Below are positions 1 to 7,620 of a stretch of 17,687 nucleotides of DNA, piece after piece (the stretch's first letter is position 1; every line of letters starts with the position of its first letter). Origin of the DNA: Bacillota bacterium (lineage in GTDB: Bacteria; Bacillota; Clostridia; Acetivibrionales; DTU013); NCBI GenBank assembly GCA_023412665.1, contig JAEZCA010000058.1:1-17687 (forward strand). The letters are read 5' to 3'. The notes beneath the pieces are model-generated. The model was given only the letters and a program-made list of their open reading frames with translations. It did not search any database and had not been told where the DNA came from. The position numbers and the translations under genes are program-made.

Positions 1-1033
1 CCTGTTCTCCGTCATGCTCCGTCAGCTCAAAAAGAAGCCTCTCAAGGTTGCTGGAAATAAGTATGTCCATAGAAGGCGATATTGTTTTCTTGAACTCTCT
101 TTCACGGTTGTAAAGTCCTGTATTGATAAATTCAGTCAATACATTGTTATCATTTGAGGCGCAAATCAGTTTTTTTATAGGCAGTCCCATATCACGGGCA
201 TACCAGGCAGCAAGAATATTTCCAAAATTTCCTGTAGGTACTGTAAAATTAATTTCTTCACCGGCTTTTATCTCTCCTGCTGCCAGCAAATCAGCATATG
301 CAGAAAAATAGTAAACGATCTGAGGCACGAGCCTGCCCCAGTTGATCGAATTGGCTGATGAGAATTTGAAGCCGTTTTCCAGCATCCTGTCACTCAGCTC
401 TTTATCTGAAAATATTGCTTTTACCCCATTCTGGGTATCATCAAAATTACCCCTGACAGCAACGGAGTAGACATTCCGGCCTTCCTGAGTCACCATCTGC
501 ATCTTCTGCACCTGGCTTACACCGTTTTCAGGGAAGAACACAATAATCCTGGTCCCCTCGACATCCTTGAAACCTTCAAGAGCAGCTTTTCCGGTATCGC
601 CCGAGGTAGCAACCAGTATTACCGTTTCAGAGCTTTCATTTGTTTTCCTATTTGCCTTCACCAGCAGCCGGGGCAATATCTGAAGCGCAACATCCTTGAA
701 CGCGCAGGTCGGACCGTGCCACAGCTCGAGTATATATGCATTATCATTAAGCTTGACTACAGGAGCCACCCTGCCGTCATCGAATTTTCCGCTTCCATAT
801 GCGCCCTTTACACACCCGGCCAGCTCTTCATCCGTATAATCGTCGAGAAAGCGCCGCAGAATGAAAACGGCTCTTTCCATATAATCCATATCAGCAAGGG
901 AATATATTTCCTCAGGCGTGAGCTTTACTGCAGCTTCAGGTACGAACAGCCCTCCGTCGGGCGCCAGGCCGCGTTTTATTGCTTCAGTTGATGCTATATC
1001 CCTGATTCCTCCGCGAGTACTTTCATAATACAT
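1..1033 (-). CDS. thrC: Threonine synthase, 3' end cut by window edge
   Basis: PLP-dependent enzyme that converts O-phosphohomoserine to threonine and phosphate in the cytoplasm, the last step of threonine synthesis. The visible 344 codons start with MYYESTRGG, the typical N-terminus of the family, followed by APDGGLFVP. The PLP-binding lysine lies in GPTCAFKDVALQ (about K113), followed by VATSGDTGKAALEGF, which binds the cofactor phosphate. The reading continues without a stop to base 1, so the C-terminal part (roughly the last 150 residues of a ~490-residue protein) is missing. The start ATG at 1031-1033 is preceded by a clear GGGGAGG seven bases away. A terminator for the upstream gene lies in between, so thrC probably has its own promoter in the 134-base leader; I see no convincing -35/-10 pair there. 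Identity is secure from the motifs. Confidence 0.96.
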   Translation of the reverse strand, partial: MYYESTRGGIRDIASTEAIKRGLAPDGGLFVPEAAVKLTPEEIYSLADMDYMERAVFILRRFLDDYTDEELAGCVKGAYGSGKFDDGRVAPVVKLNDNAYILELWHGPTCAFKDVALQILPRLLVKANRKTNESSETVILVATSGDTGKAALEGFKDVEGTRIIVFFPENGVSQVQKMQMVTQEGRNVYSVAVRGNFDDTQNGVKAIFSDKELSDRMLENGFKFSSANSINWGRLVPQIVYYFSAYADLLAAGEIKAGEEINFTVPTGNFGNILAAWYARDMGLPIKKLICASNDNNVLTEFINTGLYNREREFKKTISPSMDILISSNLERLLFELTEHDGEQ

Positions 1034-1167
1034 TTCGTGACCTCCCCGGCAATATTGTTCCATGCACCGGCAATGCCAAGACCGACGCTCTATTAATAAT
1101 AATACAAAAGCATATAAAATAAAAGAAATGTTTTTAGCAGCGGAAAATAATAAAATGAAGTTACACG

Positions 1168-1193
1168 AAAAAACCGGCTGTTTCGGCAGCCGG
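1168..1193 (-). terminator. Rho-independent terminator of the TPR gene
   Basis: Read on the minus strand: a 7-bp GC-rich stem CCGGCTG / CAGCCGG around a 6-base loop, followed directly by six T. It lies 38 bases after the TPR gene stop and separates that gene from thrC. Confidence 0.85.
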
Positions 1194-1230
1194 CATGTAT
1201 TGTTCATGTTCATTTATGTGCATCTTCTGT

Positions 1231-2391
1231 TTATGGTATCTTCGTCAGTTCATTGATCCTGACTTTGGCATTGCGGGTATACCAGCTTGCCGGATACCCT
1301 TCCACAAGCTCCTGGAATAATGCCAGCGCGCTCCTTGAATCATCCTGTATCTGATTGCAGCGTCCCATATAATACAACGCGGCATCCATCTTGCTGTACT
1401 TGGGGTCATACATCCGTATCTTCTCAAAGCTTTTCAGCGATTCCGGGTACTTTTTCTGGTTGTACAGCTTATACCCCGTATCATATGCTGATTTTGCCGC
1501 AAGCGGCATCACCTTGTCATATAGTGAATCGAATTTCTTCTTCTCTTCATCCTTGAATTCTACTGTCTTCATCAGCAGAAGCATGTCGGCAGCGCCCTCA
1601 TATTCCTTCCTGCCAACCATTGATTCGATTTCATATATCCTGACGGCTGCCTTATAATAATCAGCCTGCTTGATAGCATTTTCCCTGTCCTTCTGTGACA
1701 CTTCATATTTCTTTTCAAGCTCTGTATATTTTTTCTCAAATTCTGCAATTGCTTCATTAACCAAATCCTCAGTATTATCTTCCTGAGGAGGCAGCTGCAC
1801 TGCTTCCGGTTTGGGCAAAGATGAGTAAATCACAAGAGAGAGCAGCAGACCTGCGGCAAACCCTGCTCCAATTTTCACTGCGCTGATGAGCATGCGCTTT
1901 TTTCTATTATTGTCAAATATTAATGAGTTTACTGACTTGTCCGGCTTTTCGGGTTTCTCTGGCTTTTTATTCCTGATCCGCTTCAAAGGTTCTCCGGGTT
2001 GATCCTGCAGTGGCTTCTTCTGTTGTTTTGTCTTTAGCGAGGAAGGCATTGCCTCTCCCATACCTGAACGCTGCATGAAATTAAGCGCATAGACGCTGTT
2101 TGGCTCTGAGCTGACAACTCTGGCAAAGGTCTCTGCAGCCTTCTCCTTGTCTCCAATATAGCTGTAGCATATTCCCAGCAGATTCAGGGCCTCATTGAAA
2201 TTCGGGTTCATTGAAACAGCTTTCCGCAGCTCAATGATGGCAATATCCTCACTGCCGTTCCGAAGGCTTTCGATGGCTTTGTTATACATGAATATGGAAT
2301 TACGGACATTGTCAGAGATCTTATCCCCTTCCTGGACAATGCTTTCCAAATTGATAGGCTTGAAGTTATTCAATTCTGCCTTTATATCCAC
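1231..2391 (-). CDS. Membrane-anchored tetratricopeptide-repeat protein
   Basis: Function not known; the architecture suggests a scaffold. Counted from the GTG start at 2391 (386 residues), the N-terminal ~110 residues hold TPR-like helices (AIIELRKAVSMNPNFNEALN, then a second unit ending in SEPNSVYALNFM). A basic, KPEKPEKP-rich linker follows, then a single hydrophobic segment at about residues 168-191 (GAGFAAGLLLSLVIYSS), a charged coiled-coil stretch (about 205-245), and C-terminal TPR/YbgF-like repeats (KKYPESLKSFEKIRMYDP). With Lys/Arg before the membrane segment, the N-terminal TPRs are probably cytoplasmic and the C-terminal ones outside. The frame is open up to an ATG at 2460, but that start has no ribosome site. 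The GTG at 2391 has GGGGGGTGAGG a few bases upstream, so I prefer it. It follows folC by 74 bases and is probably in the same transcript. The exact family was not recognised. Confidence 0.85.
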   Translation of the reverse strand: MDIKAELNNFKPINLESIVQEGDKISDNVRNSIFMYNKAIESLRNGSEDIAIIELRKAVSMNPNFNEALNLLGICYSYIGDKEKAAETFARVVSSEPNSVYALNFMQRSGMGEAMPSSLKTKQQKKPLQDQPGEPLKRIRNKKPEKPEKPDKSVNSLIFDNNRKKRMLISAVKIGAGFAAGLLLSLVIYSSLPKPEAVQLPPQEDNTEDLVNEAIAEFEKKYTELEKKYEVSQKDRENAIKQADYYKAAVRIYEIESMVGRKEYEGAADMLLLMKTVEFKDEEKKKFDSLYDKVMPLAAKSAYDTGYKLYNQKKYPESLKSFEKIRMYDPKYSKMDAALYYMGRCNQIQDDSRSALALFQELVEGYPASWYTRNAKVRINELTKIP

Positions 2392-2465
2392 TAAAACCTC
2401 ACCCCCCGAAATATTACCCACCATTCTCCCTATCGGTCTTTTAATCTTTCTATGGTTCAATCATT

Positions 2466-3743
2466 TTACAGACCAAAATAGTCCCGAACTGCACCGATAT
2501 AGTACAGAGACCCGAAAGCACAGATAATCTCATCCGGTTCGGCAATTTCCATACTTAGTCTGATTGCATTTACAATTGTATCACTTATCCTTACGTCATT
2601 ACAATAGCAGCGGGAATACTCAGCCAGTTTAGCTGCAGGCAAGGCTCTGCCTGTAAGAGTGGTGACAGCAATGAGCCTTCTTGCTCCGGGCAGCAGCGTT
2701 TTAATCATCGTCTGATAATCCTTGTCGGCTGCCACACCCATTATGAGCGTCCGGGGCTTTCCCGGGAAATAATCCTCAAGGGTCTGCTTCAGTACTTCTG
2801 CCGCCTGCGGATTATGTGCACCGTCAATAATGAGCACAGGCTCCTTTGAGAGCACTTCCAGCCTGCCGGGCCATTTTGTATTTACAAGCCCTCGTCTGAT
2901 ATCAGCATCAGTAATATTATAGCCCTTCTCCCTCAAATGCAGAGCGGCATCAACAGATAAAGCAGCATTTCGGGTCTGGTGCTTTCCAAGCAGGCTGATC
3001 TCCAAGCTGTCGAATCCTTTGTAGCTGAATACCTGTCCATCTATTCCAAAACTGCCTTGCCTGATATCTGCAAAATCAGTTTTAAAAAGTCTGGCACCTC
3101 TTTCAGAGCAGGCGTTTTCAAAAACCTGCTCCGCTTCCATGCTCTGGCTGTATACCAGAACATCCCCTCCCGGCTTTATTATGCCGGCCTTTTCAAAGGC
3201 GATCTCAGCCAGCGTATTGCCCAGCCTCTCGGTGTGGTCAAGGCTAATAGCCGTGATTACTGCCAGCTCCGGCACATCAATGACATTGGTGGAATCGAAC
3301 CTTCCTCCAAGACCAACCTCAAACACAACTATGTCACACTGCTCCCTGCAATAGTACTCCAGCGCTATCGCAGTAATTATTTCAAATTCGGTGGGATGGT
3401 TCTCTCCCATACTCACCATTTTCTCTGCGCTGCTCTTGACAAAGGCTGTTATTTTCGCCAGTTCGGATCTGCTAATCTCTTCATTGCCTATTCTGATCCG
3501 CTCTGTAAACCGCTGGATGTAGGGCGATGTATATATGCCTGTCCTATATCCGGCCTCGGATAATATGCTGCTAATAAATGCAGACGTAGAGCCTTTGCCA
3601 TTTGTTCCAGCAATATGGACAAACCGTAGTTTTTTTTGCGGATCGCCCATAAGCCCGAGCAGCATTCGAATATTGTGCAGACCAAGCTTTTCCCCGAATT
3701 TGTAGGTCCCATGTATATATTCCAGTGCTTCTTCGTAAGTCAT
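2466..3743 (-). CDS. folC: Bifunctional folylpolyglutamate / dihydrofolate synthase
   Basis: ATP-dependent ligase of the Mur ligase superfamily. It joins glutamate to dihydropteroate and/or extends the glutamate tail of folates in the cytoplasm. At about residues 44-52 is the P-loop HIAGTNGKGST, followed by GIYTSPYIQRFTERI, the usual folate-binding neighbourhood. Further on are VFEVGLGGRFDSTNV, AVITAISLDHTERLGNT and, in the C-terminal domain, LIIDGAHNPQAAEVL. All are FolC signatures. From the ATG at 3743 it has 425 residues, normal for the family. The frame is open up to 3827, into the secA 3' end, but family N-termini start near MTYEEALEYIHG. AGGG lies 8 bases before this ATG; an in-frame ATG at 3749 is the close alternative. 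It starts 59 bases after secA, and the gap contains one copy of a short direct repeat. Whether it has one or both activities cannot be told from sequence. Confidence 0.95.
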   Translation of the reverse strand: MTYEEALEYIHGTYKFGEKLGLHNIRMLLGLMGDPQKKLRFVHIAGTNGKGSTSAFISSILSEAGYRTGIYTSPYIQRFTERIRIGNEEISRSELAKITAFVKSSAEKMVSMGENHPTEFEIITAIALEYYCREQCDIVVFEVGLGGRFDSTNVIDVPELAVITAISLDHTERLGNTLAEIAFEKAGIIKPGGDVLVYSQSMEAEQVFENACSERGARLFKTDFADIRQGSFGIDGQVFSYKGFDSLEISLLGKHQTRNAALSVDAALHLREKGYNITDADIRRGLVNTKWPGRLEVLSKEPVLIIDGAHNPQAAEVLKQTLEDYFPGKPRTLIMGVAADKDYQTMIKTLLPGARRLIAVTTLTGRALPAAKLAEYSRCYCNDVRISDTIVNAIRLSMEIAEPDEIICAFGSLYYIGAVRDYFGL

Positions 3744-3753
3744 AAACATTACC

Positions 3754-3811
3754 CTGCTTCTTTTCTCAGGACTGCGTACGGTGCATTTACTCTGCTTCTT
3801 TCTCAGGACTG
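3754..3811. repeat. 20/21-bp direct repeat around the secA stop
   Basis: Copy A at 3754-3774 (21 bases) and copy B at 3792-3811 (20 bases) are identical apart from one T in the T run (ctgcttcttTtctcaggactg form). Copy B contains the last codons and the stop of secA; copy A lies in the secA-folC gap, close to the folC ribosome site. It looks like a local tandem duplication of the secA 3' end, with a 17-base spacer. Confidence 0.85.
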
Positions 3812-6550
3812 ATCCGCACCGCAGCATTTCTTATATTTCTTTCCGCTGCCGCATGGACACGGATCATTCCTTCCCACCTTCTCCCTGCTGCGGGCTGTCG
3901 GCTTTTGAGGGCCGCTGTCCCCATGGCTGGCAGCTACAGGCTCTGCCACCCTTTCTCTCTTAGGCGTTCCCTGTTCGCGGTTGATGCGCATGCGCAGTAT
4001 CATTTTTGCTGAATCCTGCTGAATGTTCCGGATCATCTCCTCGAACATATCAAAGCCTTCAACCTTGTACTCGATAGCAGGATCACGCTGGCCGTATGCT
4101 CTCATCCCGACACCATACCGCAGCTGATCCATTGCATCTATATGATCCATCCATTTTTCATCGACTACCCTCAGCAGTACTATCCTCTCAAGCTCACGCA
4201 TCATCTCGGTGCCGAATTCAGCCTCTTTGGCCTCATATAGGCTGGTCATCTCTTTGACCAGAGTCTCCTTCAGATCTTCCTTTGTATAATCCTCCAGATC
4301 TTCTCTGGATATATTGAGAATGTCTGCATTTGGCAATATGGTCATGACCTGTGCCTTAATGCCTTCCCAATCCCACAGATCCGGGTGGGGAGACTCTCCG
4401 CAAAAGGCTGAAACTATCGAGTCCGCCGTGCCATCAAACATCTTGAGGAAGGAATCCCTGAGATTATCTCCGTTGAGCACCTGCTTGCGCTGAGTGTATA
4501 TGATCTCTCTTTGCTTGTTCATTACGTCGTCATATTGGAGCACGCGTTTTCTGACATCGAAGTTTTTCCCCTCGACCCTTCGCTGAGCGTTTTCTATGGC
4601 GTTTGAAAGCATTTTGTGTTCTATCGGCTGATCATCCTCAAGTCCCAGAGTATTGACCACCGCTGTCAGTCTTTCCGAACCGAACAGTCTCATCAGGTCG
4701 TCTTCCAGTGATATATAGAAACGTGAAGAGCCCGGATCGCCCTGACGCCCTGAACGGCCTCTCAGCTGATTGTCTATACGCCTGGATTCGTGCCTCTCGG
4801 TGCCGATGATATGGAGGCCTCCGGCCTCTATTACCTTCTCTCTCTCCTGGTTTATCTGCTTTTTGAACATGCCATACAATTCCTTGTATGCCGCCCTTAT
4901 CTTCAGTATCTCTTCATTGTCGGTATCATTGAAGCTGGTGGATTCACTTATCAGCTCCTCAGCGTTCCCCTGCTTCCTGAGCTCCTGCTTTGCCATGAAC
5001 TCAGCGTTTCCGCCGAGCACGATGTCGGTACCGCGGCCTGCCATGTTCGTAGCTATGGTGACCGCGCCGAATTTACCGGCCTGTGCAATTATCTCTGCTT
5101 CCTTCTCATGGAACTTTGCATTGAGGACCTGGTGGGTTATGCCTCTCTTTTTGAGCATACTGCTAAGCAGCTCGGACTTCTCTATGGATATCGTTCCTAT
5201 CAATACAGGCTGACCATTTTTATGCTTCTCAACAACCTCATCTATAACTGCGTTGAACTTGCCGGCTTCATTCTTATAAACACAGTCCGGATAATCGATC
5301 CTTACCATTGGCATATTGGTTGGTATCTCAATGACGTCGAGCTTGTAAATAGTCTGGAATTCCTGCTCCTCGGTAAGTGCGGTACCAGTCATGCCGGCAA
5401 GCTTTTTATACATTCTGAAATAATTCTGGAAGGTTATGGTTGCCAGCGTTTTGCTTTCTCTTTCGACCTTTACGTTTTCTTTGGCTTCGATAGCCTGGTG
5501 CAAACCATCGCTGTACCTTCTGCCGAACATAAGGCGGCCGGTGAATTCATCAACGATGATGACCTCTCCGTCCTTAACCACATACTCCCTGTCACGTTTC
5601 ATAAGACCATGAGCCTTAATGGCCTGGTTTATATGGTGGGACAGCGTCATGTTTTCAGGATCTGAAAGGTTTTCTATCCCGAAATACTGCTCCGCCTTTG
5701 TGACACCCCGGGCGGTCAGAGCAGCCGAATGAGCTTTTTCATCAACTATATAATCCGCATCAATATCATCGTCATGCTGTTTGTCATCAGTCTCGGTGTA
5801 GACCTTTACCTTTAGCCTTGATGCAAAGCTGTTGGCTTTTTTATACAAATCGGTGGACTTGTCTCCGGCACCGGATATTATCAATGGTGTCCTCGCTTCG
5901 TCAACAAGTATGCTGTCCACTTCGTCAACGATGGCGTAATGCAGGTCCCGCTGTACCATATCCTTTTTATAGGTGACCATGTTGTCCCTGAGGTAATCAA
6001 AACCGAATTCATTGTTTGTGCCGTAGGTAATGTCGCAGGCGTACGCTTCCCTTCTTTGAACGTTATCCAGTCCATGCACGATAAGGCCTACACTCATGCC
6101 CAGGAAGTTGTATATCTTGCCCATCCATTCGCTGTCACGCCTTGCCAGGTAATCATTGACAGTAACCACATGCACACCCTTGCCCTCAAGCGCGTTCAGA
6201 TAAACCGGCAGCGTCGCTACAAGTGTCTTTCCTTCACCGGTCTTCATTTCTGATATTCTGCCCTGATGAAGAACGGTACCGCCTATCAGCTGCACACGGA
6301 AATGTCTCATTCCGAGCACCCTGACGGAAGCTTCCCTGACCACCGCAAATGCTTCGGGCATGATATCGTCCAGTGTCTCGCCGTCAGCAAGGCGTTTTTT
6401 GAATTCCGCAGTTTTAGCTTTCAGCTGCTCGTCTGATAATGCCTTTATCTCGGGTTCCAGCGCTTCCACCTTATCCACGAGCGGCGTTATTCTCTTCAGT
6501 TCTCGTTCACTATATGATCCTATGATTTTTTCCACTAGATTTTTAAACAT
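3803..6550 (-). CDS. secA: Preprotein translocase ATPase SecA
   Basis: Motor ATPase that drives Sec-dependent export through SecYEG at the cytoplasmic membrane. The 915 residues contain the nucleotide-binding loop MKTGEGKT (about 102-109), the DEAD-type Walker B stretch YAIVDEVDSILVDEARTP (about 205-222), the peptide cross-linking region around EFGFDYLRDNM, motif TNMAGRGTDIVLGG, and QLRGRSGRQGDPGSSRFYIS in the second motor domain. The C-terminal zinc-binding tail RNDPCPCGSGKKYKKCCG has Cys at about 898, 900, 909 and 910, the SecB/ribosome/lipid-contact element. I take the ATG at 6550 (MFKNLVEKI), since GGAGG lies five bases upstream. The frame has an in-frame GTG four codons earlier, but that overlaps the ribosome site. 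Length and motifs are normal, and it is a single complete copy. A TATAAT lies 14 bases before the start. Confidence 0.98.
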   Translation of the reverse strand: MFKNLVEKIIGSYSERELKRITPLVDKVEALEPEIKALSDEQLKAKTAEFKKRLADGETLDDIMPEAFAVVREASVRVLGMRHFRVQLIGGTVLHQGRISEMKTGEGKTLVATLPVYLNALEGKGVHVVTVNDYLARRDSEWMGKIYNFLGMSVGLIVHGLDNVQRREAYACDITYGTNNEFGFDYLRDNMVTYKKDMVQRDLHYAIVDEVDSILVDEARTPLIISGAGDKSTDLYKKANSFASRLKVKVYTETDDKQHDDDIDADYIVDEKAHSAALTARGVTKAEQYFGIENLSDPENMTLSHHINQAIKAHGLMKRDREYVVKDGEVIIVDEFTGRLMFGRRYSDGLHQAIEAKENVKVERESKTLATITFQNYFRMYKKLAGMTGTALTEEQEFQTIYKLDVIEIPTNMPMVRIDYPDCVYKNEAGKFNAVIDEVVEKHKNGQPVLIGTISIEKSELLSSMLKKRGITHQVLNAKFHEKEAEIIAQAGKFGAVTIATNMAGRGTDIVLGGNAEFMAKQELRKQGNAEELISESTSFNDTDNEEILKIRAAYKELYGMFKKQINQEREKVIEAGGLHIIGTERHESRRIDNQLRGRSGRQGDPGSSRFYISLEDDLMRLFGSERLTAVVNTLGLEDDQPIEHKMLSNAIENAQRRVEGKNFDVRKRVLQYDDVMNKQREIIYTQRKQVLNGDNLRDSFLKMFDGTADSIVSAFCGESPHPDLWDWEGIKAQVMTILPNADILNISREDLEDYTKEDLKETLVKEMTSLYEAKEAEFGTEMMRELERIVLLRVVDEKWMDHIDAMDQLRYGVGMRAYGQRDPAIEYKVEGFDMFEEMIRNIQQDSAKMILRMRINREQGTPKRERVAEPVAASHGDSGPQKPTARSREKVGRNDPCPCGSGKKYKKCCGADQS

Positions 6551-6564
6551 ATATACCTCCACAT

Positions 6565-6570
6565 ATTATA
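6565..6570 (-). promoter_or_regulatory. Possible -10 box of a secA promoter
   Basis: A perfect TATAAT on the minus strand, 14 bases before the secA ATG. The -35 position (TAGTTT at 17-base spacing) matches poorly, and the implied leader would be very short, so this is tentative. secA may instead be read through from yerC. Confidence 0.3.
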
Positions 6571-6612
6571 CGTTGGCTTTTTTGATAAAACTATGCTGTT
6601 TAAATGGAGATA

Positions 6613-6987
6613 TCAATATGGAGGTGAAAGGCCTGATTTACAGCAGTACATACCCTTATCAGTGGGCAGGGCTGCGAAATCCTGTATACCTTCGCCTCTC
6701 GCCAGAAAAAGATTGCCGTCTGAAGGAAGAGCCACAATGAATACTTCATTGCTGTTGTTATTTAAAGATAATATATGTGAATTTATAGATTCAAAGCTAC
6801 TGCAGTTAATTATACGGCTGCTTTCACAAGAAGTGCCTCCAGCCTTTTCTGCACATGCAGAAGCTGCACTGATAAGATCTCTCAGCGCGACAGCTGAAAT
6901 GTTTGTACTTGCGGCGATCTGAGCTTCGGCGCCCTTTGTGGTCAGCGTCGACAATATCAGAAAGCCTATGAATATACTTCTGATCAA
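6613..6987 (-). CDS. Small exported protein of unknown function, coupled to yerC
   Basis: 124 residues; family not recognised. The first ~22 residues (IRSIFIGFLILSTLTTKGAEA) look like a cleavable signal peptide ending in AEA. The mature part has five cysteines (about C44, C54, C62 and an adjacent pair near 114-115) and a likely beta-rich segment (EVFIVALPSDGNLFLARGEG). The start is TTG at 6985-6987. It overlaps the yerC stop in a TTGA arrangement, with GGAAAG ahead of it inside yerC, the usual layout for translational coupling. The codon choice resembles that of its neighbours. The opposite strand also has an open frame here (6593-6922), but it has no ribosome site and no domain sense. It ends 62 bases before secA. 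I think it is real, but without homologue data this remains a judgement. Confidence 0.5.
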   Translation of the reverse strand: MIRSIFIGFLILSTLTTKGAEAQIAASTNISAVALRDLISAASACAEKAGGTSCESSRIINCSSFESINSHILSLNNNSNEVFIVALPSDGNLFLARGEGIQDFAALPTDKGMYCCKSGLSPPY

Positions 6988-7286
6988 GTACTATCTTCCT
7001 TTCCTTCAAGCCTTTCAAGCACTATCCTGTAGCCGTCGGCCCCGTAGTTGAGGCACCTGTTCACCCTGCTTATGGTGGCTGTGCTTGCCCCTGTTTTTTC
7101 AGAGATGTCCATATAAGTATAACCCTCTTTAAGCATTTTAGCTACCTCAAGTCTCTGGGCCATAGCTTTGATCTCTGACACGGTGCAGATATCTTCAAAA
7201 AAATTATAGCATTCCTCTGTATTCTTTAAAAGCAACATTGCTTCAAACAATCCGTCAGTCCACTGATCCTGTATCTTTGAATTCAT
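6984..7286 (-). CDS. yerC: YerC/YecD family TrpR-like transcriptional regulator
   Basis: A 100-residue, all-helical DNA-binding protein of the Trp-repressor superfamily, conserved in Firmicutes. The N-terminal dimerisation helices (ECYNFFEDICTVSEIKAMAQR) lead into the helix-turn-helix KEGYTYMDISEKTGASTATISRVNRCLNYG at about residues 53-82. The family motif TGASTATISRVNRCL is fully present. The ligand and target genes are not established from sequence. The ATG at 7286 has GGGAG ten bases upstream. A good sigma-70 promoter lies at 7358-7386, and a 12-bp-arm palindrome lies in the leader just downstream of the expected transcription start, which could be an autoregulatory operator. The stop overlaps the next gene by four bases. 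Confidence 0.93.
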   Translation of the reverse strand: MNSKIQDQWTDGLFEAMLLLKNTEECYNFFEDICTVSEIKAMAQRLEVAKMLKEGYTYMDISEKTGASTATISRVNRCLNYGADGYRIVLERLEGKEDST

Positions 7287-7315
7287 ACAAGCACATCTCC
7301 CGATCGAACTATTGT

Positions 7316-7347
7316 TGCACTTTAATGCTGTAAAACATTAAATTGCA
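7316..7347. repeat. Palindrome in the yerC leader (possible operator)
   Basis: Arms TGCACTTTAATG (7316-7327) and CATTAAATTGCA (7336-7347) are inverted repeats matching at 11 of 12 positions around an 8-base centre. It sits immediately downstream of the predicted yerC -10 box, about where a repressor would block initiation or clearance. In RNA it could form an AT-rich hairpin with no following T run, so a DNA operator is the better guess. Confidence 0.6.
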
Positions 7348-7357
7348 CTATGTCTTT

Positions 7358-7386
7358 AACATACCAGCTTTTTTATTTGTAGTCAA
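7358..7386 (-). promoter_or_regulatory. Sigma-70-type promoter of yerC
   Basis: On the minus strand TTGACT (7381-7386), a 17-base spacer and TATGTT (7358-7363), about 70 bases before the yerC ATG. The spacing is optimal and the -35 box near consensus. Confidence 0.65.
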
Positions 7387-7443
7387 TACAATTTCACCGA
7401 GGTATTGGCTATGCCATTTACAGCGTTTCTCCCTTACTGATTC

Positions 7444-7533
7444 TGTACCCAAACAAGAATTTGTACACACCCCATCCACACCCCCGGGTGATAAACTTTA
7501 AGTGCTTTCTGTACCAAGCAAAATTTTTGTACA
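7444..7533. repeat. Two related 24-bp TGTAC...GTACA elements
   Basis: Elements at 7444-7467 and 7510-7533 both run TGTACC-(AT-rich middle)-TTTGTACA, 24 bases long, with 17 of 24 positions identical and start-to-start distance 66 bases. Each begins with TGTAC and ends with GTACA, so each is itself an imperfect palindrome with inverted TGTAC half-sites. They lie in the 334-base non-coding stretch 7287-7620, upstream of the GNAT gene and its TATAAT at 7578. That stretch otherwise holds only the yerC promoter and leader. They look like a pair of operators for a dimeric regulator. Confidence 0.55.
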
Positions 7534-7577
7534 CCTGCTAAGGATAAATTACTTCATAACTTACCCTTGAACAGTGG

Positions 7578-7583
7578 TATAAT
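7578..7583 (+). promoter_or_regulatory. -10 box upstream of the GNAT gene
   Basis: A perfect TATAAT 37 bases before the ATG at 7621. No good -35 is present at 16-18 bases (CATAAC or ATAACT), which fits a promoter that depends on an activator, possibly through the TGTAC elements upstream. A strong AAAAGGAGGAG ribosome site follows at 7606-7616. Confidence 0.45.
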
Positions 7584-7620
7584 GTAATGAGAAATGCGGC
7601 AGATAAAAGGAGGAGAATAG

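Noticed and set aside
2979..3563. Plus-strand open frame of 194 codons inside folC
   Set aside because: It is antisense to conserved FolC motifs, with no initiation signal and no recognisable domain.
4770..5665. Long plus-strand open frames (147 and 291 codons) opposite secA
   Set aside because: They lie wholly inside the well-supported secA gene on the other strand, have no ribosome site, and their hydrophobic leucine-rich composition is what the complement of that coding frame gives.
6593..6922. Plus-strand frame of 109 codons opposite the small exported protein
   Set aside because: It has no ribosome site. The minus strand offers a signal peptide and a coupled start, so only one strand is likely to be coding.
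7287..7620. T-box, riboswitch or CRISPR-like array in the yerC-GNAT gap
   Set aside because: There are only two related elements with an unequal spacer context, no T-box sequence and no recognisable aptamer core. Operators are the simpler reading.
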